NCBI GenBank assembly: GCA_051892875.1
Contig: JBJFGR010000087.1
Coordinates: 1-11,197, forward strand
Origin: JBJFGR01 sp051892875
Lineage (GTDB): Bacteria > Pseudomonadota > Gammaproteobacteria > Enterobacterales > Succinivibrionaceae
Length of the DNA stretch: 11,197 nucleotides
Direction of reading: 5' to 3'
In this document: positions 8,051 to 11,197 of the stretch, piece after piece
Layout: each line of letters opens with the position of its first letter
Position numbering within the stretch: position 1 is the stretch's first letter
The notes under the pieces: model-generated
Seen by the model: the letters and a program-made list of their open reading frames with translations, nothing else
What the model was told of the DNA's origin: nothing
Database searches by the model: none
Translations under genes and position numbers: made by a program

Positions 8051-8079
8051 TTGATATTAGTAATGATTCTTGTTATTAT
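8051..8079 (+). promoter_or_regulatory. Strong grcA promoter with extended -10
   Basis: TTGATA at 8051-8056 and TATTAT at 8074-8079 are spaced by exactly 17 bases, each matching five of six sigma-70 consensus bases, and the -10 is preceded by TGT (8071-8073), an extended -10. It lies 33 bases upstream of the grcA start. TTGAT at 8051-8055 is also an FNR half-site, but its other half is not conserved. Confidence 0.7.
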
Positions 8080-8111
8080 ATATCAGAGTTTTAATTAAAT
8101 AGGAGCTGATT

Positions 8112-8525
8112 ATGTTACCGAAAGTTTTAAGAGCATTCAGAGTTATAGAATCTAATAAACCTGAATTAAAAGGTTCTTTTTGGTTTGAATTTGAAAATGG
8201 AACTTACCAAAATTTAACTTCGAAGTTATTTAATCAAGATGAAATCATATCAAAGGAAACATTTGAAGCATTGGATAGTTCTATGAAACTAGAAGATGTA
8301 AATGTTGAGGTAGAAGAAAAATCTCAGTCAATAGCAAGGCATGAAGGAGGCCAGCACTTAAATGTAAACGTTTTAAGAAGAGAAACGTTAGAAGATGCTA
8401 TGGAACATCCTGAAAAGTATCCTACATTAACAATTAGAGTTTCAGGTTACGCCGTAAGATTTAACTCTTTAACTAGAGAACAACAATTAGATGTAATATC
8501 TAGAACATTTACATCTTCCTTATAG
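8112..8525 (+). CDS. grcA: Autonomous glycyl radical cofactor GrcA (YfiD)
   Basis: GrcA is a small stand-in for the glycyl-radical domain of pyruvate formate-lyase; it replaces the C-terminal piece of an oxygen-cleaved enzyme and restores activity. The C-terminal 60 residues are nearly identical in pattern to E. coli YfiD: EGGQHLNVNVLRRETLEDA, then HPEKYP, then RVSGYAVRFNSL, with G112 the predicted radical glycine. The N-terminal 70 residues are not recognisably similar, and the protein is about ten residues longer (137 against 127), as expected for the poorly conserved part of this family. The ribosome site AGGAG at 8101-8105 is strong and six bases from the ATG. It has its own promoter and terminator, so it forms a single-gene unit. 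Its presence implies PFL-type mixed-acid fermentation with occasional oxygen exposure. Confidence 0.94.
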   Translation: MLPKVLRAFRVIESNKPELKGSFWFEFENGTYQNLTSKLFNQDEIISKETFEALDSSMKLEDVNVEVEEKSQSIARHEGGQHLNVNVLRRETLEDAMEHPEKYPTLTIRVSGYAVRFNSLTREQQLDVISRTFTSSL

Positions 8526-8559
8526 TATTATAATAAAAGATTAGTTACTTGCTATATTT

Positions 8560-8590
8560 AATCTAGAAAGATTTTCTTTCTAGATTTTTT
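8560..8590 (+). terminator. Intrinsic terminator of grcA
   Basis: AATCTAGAAAG at 8560-8570 pairs perfectly over 11 bases with CTTTCTAGATT at 8576-8586 across a five-base loop, and the T run continues to 8590. It starts 35 bases after the grcA stop. This is the cleanest terminator in the window. Confidence 0.85.
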
Positions 8591-8595
8591 GTGAG

Positions 8596-8716
8596 TATAA
8601 CATGAATATAATTAATGGTTATTAAACAATGAAACTACTCACTTCTTATAATTTTTTATGTAATATATTAATCAAAGTATGTTATTACTCTCATTAAAAA
8701 TATAATTCATGTTATA
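8596..8716. repeat. Widely spaced 12-base inverted repeat upstream of malE
   Basis: TATAACATGAAT at 8596-8607 is the exact reverse complement of ATTCATGTTATA at 8705-8716; the arms are 97 bases apart. The distal arm ends seven bases before the candidate malE -10 region. The layout suggests two oppositely oriented copies of one protein-binding site, possibly looping the malE promoter. A second small inverted pair, GTGAGTA (8591-8597) and TACTCAC (8636-8642), overlaps the first arm. Confidence 0.5.
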
Positions 8717-8722
8717 TACTAT

Positions 8723-8731
8723 TGCTATCAT
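8723..8731 (+). promoter_or_regulatory. Candidate extended -10 promoter for malE
   Basis: TGC followed by TATCAT matches the extended -10 form with five of six core bases, 45 bases upstream of the malE ATG. There is no convincing -35, consistent with an activator-dependent or extended -10 promoter. No MalT box (GGGGAKGAGG or its complement) is visible between grcA and malE. Confidence 0.4.
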
Positions 8732-8763
8732 TCAGTTTTGTTTCTAATTTTCAAATGAGAATT

Positions 8764-8767
8764 GGAG
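8764..8767 (+). promoter_or_regulatory. malE ribosome binding site that fixes the start
   Basis: GGAG lies nine bases before the ATG at 8777. An upstream in-frame TTG at 8762 overlaps this site and would add five residues before the signal peptide, so the ATG is preferred. Confidence 0.65.
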
Positions 8768-8776
8768 TTTTGTATT

Positions 8777-10081
8777 ATGGGTTTTAAATTAATAAGTAAT
8801 TCATTAGCAATAGCAGTATCTTCTTATTTTATGCTTTCAGCTAGTGTTTATGCAAATGAAAGTGATGATAATTTGGTTATATGGACTAAGTCAGAAAAAT
8901 CATTTGTTGGATTAGATATTATAGGAAAGAGATTTACAAAAGAAACTAATTTAAAAGTTCTTGTTGAAAATTTTGATCAAGTTGAAGTTAAGTATAAACA
9001 ATCGGTAGTAGCTGGTAAGGGACCTGATATATTCATTTGGCCTCATGATAGAATCGCAGATTGGGTGATTGATAAACTCATTGAACCTGTATCAATATCT
9101 CCTTTTTTATTGAATAACTTGTATCCAAAAAGTGTTGAAGCAATTACATATGAAGGAACACAATATGGATATCCAATAGCTCTTGAGGCTATTTCTAATG
9201 TTTGCAATATGGACTTAATAGATCAAGTTCCATCAACCTTTGAAGATATTGAAAGAATTCAATCAGAATATAATGCAAAAAATACCTATCAAACAGATAA
9301 ATATGTTGTGGCTTTAAATTATCGTGAACCATATTATGCTTATCCTATTATGGGTGCGTTTGGTGCGTATAGCTTTAAAAAAACCTCTAATGGCTGGGAT
9401 AAAGATGATATAGGTATTGCAAAACCTGAAGCTATTGAGGGGGTGAATTATATAGTTAATTTAGTCAAAAAAAATATTATACCAAGTGTATATACAGCTA
9501 ATGATGCTATTGATCTGTTTTTAAAAGGTAAGGCTGCTTGTGTTTTTACAGGGCCATGGTCATGGAATTTGTTTAAAGAAAAACATATTAATTATACTGT
9601 TAATCAGTTACCTACAATTAAAAACAAACCTTTAAAACCGTATGTGGGAGTATTGGTCGCTCATATTAATCCAAATAGTAAACATAAGAATGAAGCGAAA
9701 AAGTTTTTAGAAAATTACCTAATAACCAAGAGCGGTTTAAAAGCTATTAATGAAGATAAACCGATAGGAAATCCCGCTCTTGTATCTTATGAAGAAGAAT
9801 TAGAAAGAAATAACAACACAAAATCAATTTATTTGCAATCAATAAATAATATAGAAAATGGAGTTTTGATGCCAACTGTGAAACCAATATTAGCCTATTG
9901 GACAGCTCTTAATAATGCAATTAGAGTTTCGATATCTGGAGAAATGGAAACGGAGGATGCGTTAAAACAAGCAGAAGCAAGAATAAGAAGTTATCGAACA
10001 GGAATGGAGGCTGATGCTATTCCTATTTTAGAATCAAATCCTAATGATAAGCAAGATATTGAACATAAAGCAGTAGAATAG
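8777..10081 (+). CDS. malE: Periplasmic maltose/maltodextrin-binding protein MalE
   Basis: MalE is the periplasmic receptor that delivers maltodextrins to the MalFGK2 ABC transporter. From the ATG at 8777 the precursor is 434 residues. A signal peptide covers residues 1-26, with the cleavage motif VYA before NE. The mature protein follows E. coli MalE along its whole length. Sugar-contacting residues are kept: W88, D91 and R92 in IWPHDR, E137 in ALEAIS, E184 and Y186 in REPYY, W261 in GPWSW and W375 in AYW. It has about 25 extra charged residues after the last helix. The usual partners malF and malG do not follow: a terminator-like hairpin, a gene-poor region and transposase debris do. It has its own promoter region. 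The conserved aromatic cage argues for a working maltodextrin binder, not for another sugar specificity. Confidence 0.93.
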   Translation: MGFKLISNSLAIAVSSYFMLSASVYANESDDNLVIWTKSEKSFVGLDIIGKRFTKETNLKVLVENFDQVEVKYKQSVVAGKGPDIFIWPHDRIADWVIDKLIEPVSISPFLLNNLYPKSVEAITYEGTQYGYPIALEAISNVCNMDLIDQVPSTFEDIERIQSEYNAKNTYQTDKYVVALNYREPYYAYPIMGAFGAYSFKKTSNGWDKDDIGIAKPEAIEGVNYIVNLVKKNIIPSVYTANDAIDLFLKGKAACVFTGPWSWNLFKEKHINYTVNQLPTIKNKPLKPYVGVLVAHINPNSKHKNEAKKFLENYLITKSGLKAINEDKPIGNPALVSYEEELERNNNTKSIYLQSINNIENGVLMPTVKPILAYWTALNNAIRVSISGEMETEDALKQAEARIRSYRTGMEADAIPILESNPNDKQDIEHKAVE

Positions 10082-10102
10082 TACATAGAAAAAGAGAGGT
10101 GA

Positions 10103-10138
10103 ATGAAGGCGTGTAGGACACCTAGAGGTGAATTATGA
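10103..10138 (+). other. Possible leader peptide ORF before a terminator
   Basis: AGAGG at 10095-10099 precedes an ATG at 10103 that opens an 11-codon frame (MKACRTPRGEL) ending in TGA at 10136-10138. The same AGAGGTGAAT is repeated at 10124-10133, ahead of an ATG at 10135 that opens a three-codon frame overlapping the first stop as ATGA. The 5' arm of the terminator hairpin lies inside the 11-codon frame. This would suit attenuation by ribosome position, but so short a frame may be chance. Confidence 0.25.
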
Positions 10139-10180
10139 AAGATTAGTTTGTAATAGTATTGGTGGCTGGGTGTCTTTTTT
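10115..10180 (+). terminator. Hairpin terminator downstream of malE with competing pairing
   Basis: GACACCTAG at 10117-10125 pairs with CTGGGTGTC at 10166-10174 (nine pairs, one G-U), closely followed by six T residues at 10175-10180. The loop is long (40 bases). The same CACC can instead pair locally with GGTG at 10127-10130, and further GGTG copies lie at 10098-10101 and 10161-10164, so mutually exclusive folds are possible. At the least it is a plausible malE terminator. Confidence 0.6.
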
Positions 10181-10263
10181 AGTCATTTTTAAACCTCTTT
10201 GTTTTAGCTAAGAATAATGTAACTATTTAGAACCCCTATAGATTCTGACTAGTTTTAGTATAA

Positions 10264-10293
10264 ATATAGTGTTTAACATACTATATGTTTTTT
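10264..10293 (+). terminator. AT-rich terminator-like hairpin
   Basis: ATATAGTGT at 10264-10272 pairs with ACATACTATAT-side bases 10278-10286 (nine pairs, one G-U) around a five-base loop, and six T residues follow at 10288-10293. The stem is weak because almost all pairs are A-T, and there is no gene directly upstream for it to serve. Confidence 0.35.
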
Positions 10294-10345
10294 AAAATTT
10301 TACATTGTGATATATGTCTTAATTTGATGGTAAAAGGCTTTTTTT

Positions 10346-10380
10346 ATGTATGTTAAAAAATACATGTTAATTTGCATGTA
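10346..10380 (+). repeat. Two mutually exclusive hairpins sharing one arm
   Basis: TACATG at 10361-10366 can pair with CATGTA at 10375-10380 (six pairs, eight-base loop), or its first five bases can pair with ATGTA at 10346-10350. A transcript could hold only one fold at a time. The stems are short and AT-rich, so chance is a real possibility. Confidence 0.3.
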
Positions 10381-10531
10381 CAATGCGTTCTGAGAGCGAT
10401 GATTTTAAGGTTTTTGTTTTGGTGTCTTTGTATGTGAACGATCGACATCGATTAAATAACGCTATTATAGAGCAAATAATAAGCTATTAGAATATCTTGT
10501 TTTACTCCTAAAAATATTACAAAAACCTATA

Positions 10532-10540
10532 TGTTATAAT
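10532..10540 (+). promoter_or_regulatory. Extended -10 promoter for the transposase remnant
   Basis: TGT followed by a perfect TATAAT (10535-10540) lies 32 bases upstream of the GTG start. No -35 is evident at the right distance, but an extended -10 can act without one. Confidence 0.5.
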
Positions 10541-10571
10541 ACTTATAGTAATATACATTAAGGTATTTATT

Positions 10572-11109
10572 GTGAGTCAAGAAGAAATAGTAAAACAAGC
10601 AAAAAGCTTAATCCAAGAACTAAAATCTAAAGTTACTAGAGAGTTATATATGGTTATTAATATTCTTTCTATTATGGTAGAAACAATAATAACTTTATGT
10701 GAAAAACAAGATAAACAAATAGCAAATCAAACTAAGCAAATTGAAAGTCTAAATGCTAGTATTGAAACTTTAACAGCCGAAATTAAAGAGTTGAACAGAC
10801 AGCTTTGGCTAAATTCAAATAATAGCTCTAAGCCTCCATCAACAGATGGTTATAATAAGAAAAATACTAGCTTAAGAACTAAGTCTGATAAACCTCGTGG
10901 TGGTCAAAAAGGTTATCTTGGTGCTAGTTTGTCTATTCCTCATGAACCAGATGAAGTAAAGTAACATATTCCAAATAAATGCAAAGAATGTCCTAACCTA
11001 GGTAATTGTATTGCCTTAGGTAGATATTTGAATGTGCTGAGTCAAGAAAATAGCTGAAGAAGAATGTCCTCCTCCAGAGGAACAAAAAGAGAAAAAACGA
11101 GGACGTTAA
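10572..11109 (+). pseudogene. IS66-family transposase (TnpC) remnant, nonsense codon plus internal deletion
   Basis: The GTG start at 10572 has TAAGG (10559-10563) eight bases upstream. The first 130 codons give a coiled-coil N-terminus (about 15-78), then the IS66 signature LNSNNSSKPPSTDG (about 80-93) and GGQKGYLGA (110-118), then HEPDEVK. A TAA at 10962-10964 interrupts the frame exactly where the family has an aromatic residue before H-x-P. Reading on past it gives HIPNKCKECPNLGNC, the expected cysteine cluster, until TGA at 11054-11056. From 11041 a different frame reads AEEECPPPEEQ and then KKRGR before TAA at 11107. That is a piece normally found hundreds of residues later, just before the final catalytic region. 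The middle and the DDE catalytic core are therefore missing. The element cannot move on its own. No terminal repeats were identified. Confidence 0.8.
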
Positions 11110-11197
11110 CTTTTAATCCAAAATATAAAGCTACAAAACTTCACTATTGAATTAGCAAAAGGATTATTTAATGGAGATAGTAAGGTTGTAGAAGAAA
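11110..11197 (+). other. Unassigned open frame running off the window end
   Basis: After the TAA at 11107-11109 the same frame stays open to the last base (LLIQNIKLQNF, then IELAKGLFNGDSKVVEE). It has no start codon or ribosome site of its own. It may be further transposase debris or part of whatever the element inserted into; I cannot tell which. Confidence 0.2.

Larger units (their letters stand above)
10082..10571. other. Gene-poor 490-base region between malE and the IS66 remnant
   Basis: No convincing protein gene lies here. It holds a possible leader ORF overlapping a hairpin terminator (10103-10180), a second AT-rich terminator-like hairpin (10264-10293), two alternative hairpins (10346-10380), a 35-codon open frame without a ribosome site (10383-10490) and the promoter of the transposase remnant. 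I found no sign of malF coding sequence. The 10380-10470 stretch is less AT-rich than its surroundings and may be imported. Confidence 0.6.

Noticed and set aside
8051..8064. Possible FNR site before grcA
   Set aside because: TTGAT is present but the second half (GTAAT) matches the ATCAA half-site at only one position.
8590..8605. Possible CRP site (TGTGA) before malE
   Set aside because: The second half (CATGA) does not resemble TCACA, and the TGTGA overlaps the end of the grcA terminator.
8762..8776. Alternative TTG start for malE
   Set aside because: It overlaps the GGAG ribosome site and would place five extra residues ahead of a normal signal peptide.
1..11197. CRISPR array, rRNA genes, prophage or toxin-antitoxin pair
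   Set aside because: No regularly spaced direct repeats, no rRNA signatures and no phage or toxin-antitoxin genes were seen on reading both strands.

Overview
The window looks like chromosome of an AT-rich, fermentative gammaproteobacterium. The uvrY-uvrC pair, a TTG-started UvrY, an Nth whose catalytic and cluster residues fall at the E. coli positions, and a GrcA spare glycyl-radical protein are all gammaproteobacterial traits. The strong A+T bias together with maltodextrin uptake fits a starch-using gut or rumen anaerobe of the Succinivibrionaceae type; the family placement is inference. All intact genes lie on the + strand.

Layout: (1) 23-314 (-), a broken remnant of an EcsC-like protein with a homopolymer frameshift and a lost C-terminus. 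(2) nth, endonuclease III. (3) 1341-5357, a very large protein with no name that I recognise. It appears to combine two PIN-like segments, an acidic linker, four copies of a short repeat with charged helices, a degenerate kinase-like domain of the TerY-P type and three zinc-ribbon modules. (4) uvrY and uvrC, 5 bases apart: the GacA/UvrY regulator and the excision-repair nuclease subunit. (5) grcA, with its own strong promoter and a clear intrinsic terminator. (6) malE, the maltodextrin-binding protein, with a long inverted repeat upstream and no malF after it. (7) 10082-10571, a gene-poor stretch with a leader-ORF/terminator arrangement and several hairpins. (8) From 10572, the N-terminal part of an IS66-type transposase broken by a nonsense codon, an internal deletion and a frame change.

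The repair genes (nth, uvrC) and physiology genes (uvrY, grcA, malE) are ordinary core genes. Novelty is concentrated in the 1.3-kilo-residue protein at 1341-5357. Its C-terminal half resembles the kinase/zinc-ribbon component of TerY-P stress systems, yet the catalytic residues appear lost and no TerY (vWA) or PP2C partner lies in the window. The second place of interest is the RNA-like region after malE. Family assignments were made by eye from remembered family patterns; no database search was run.
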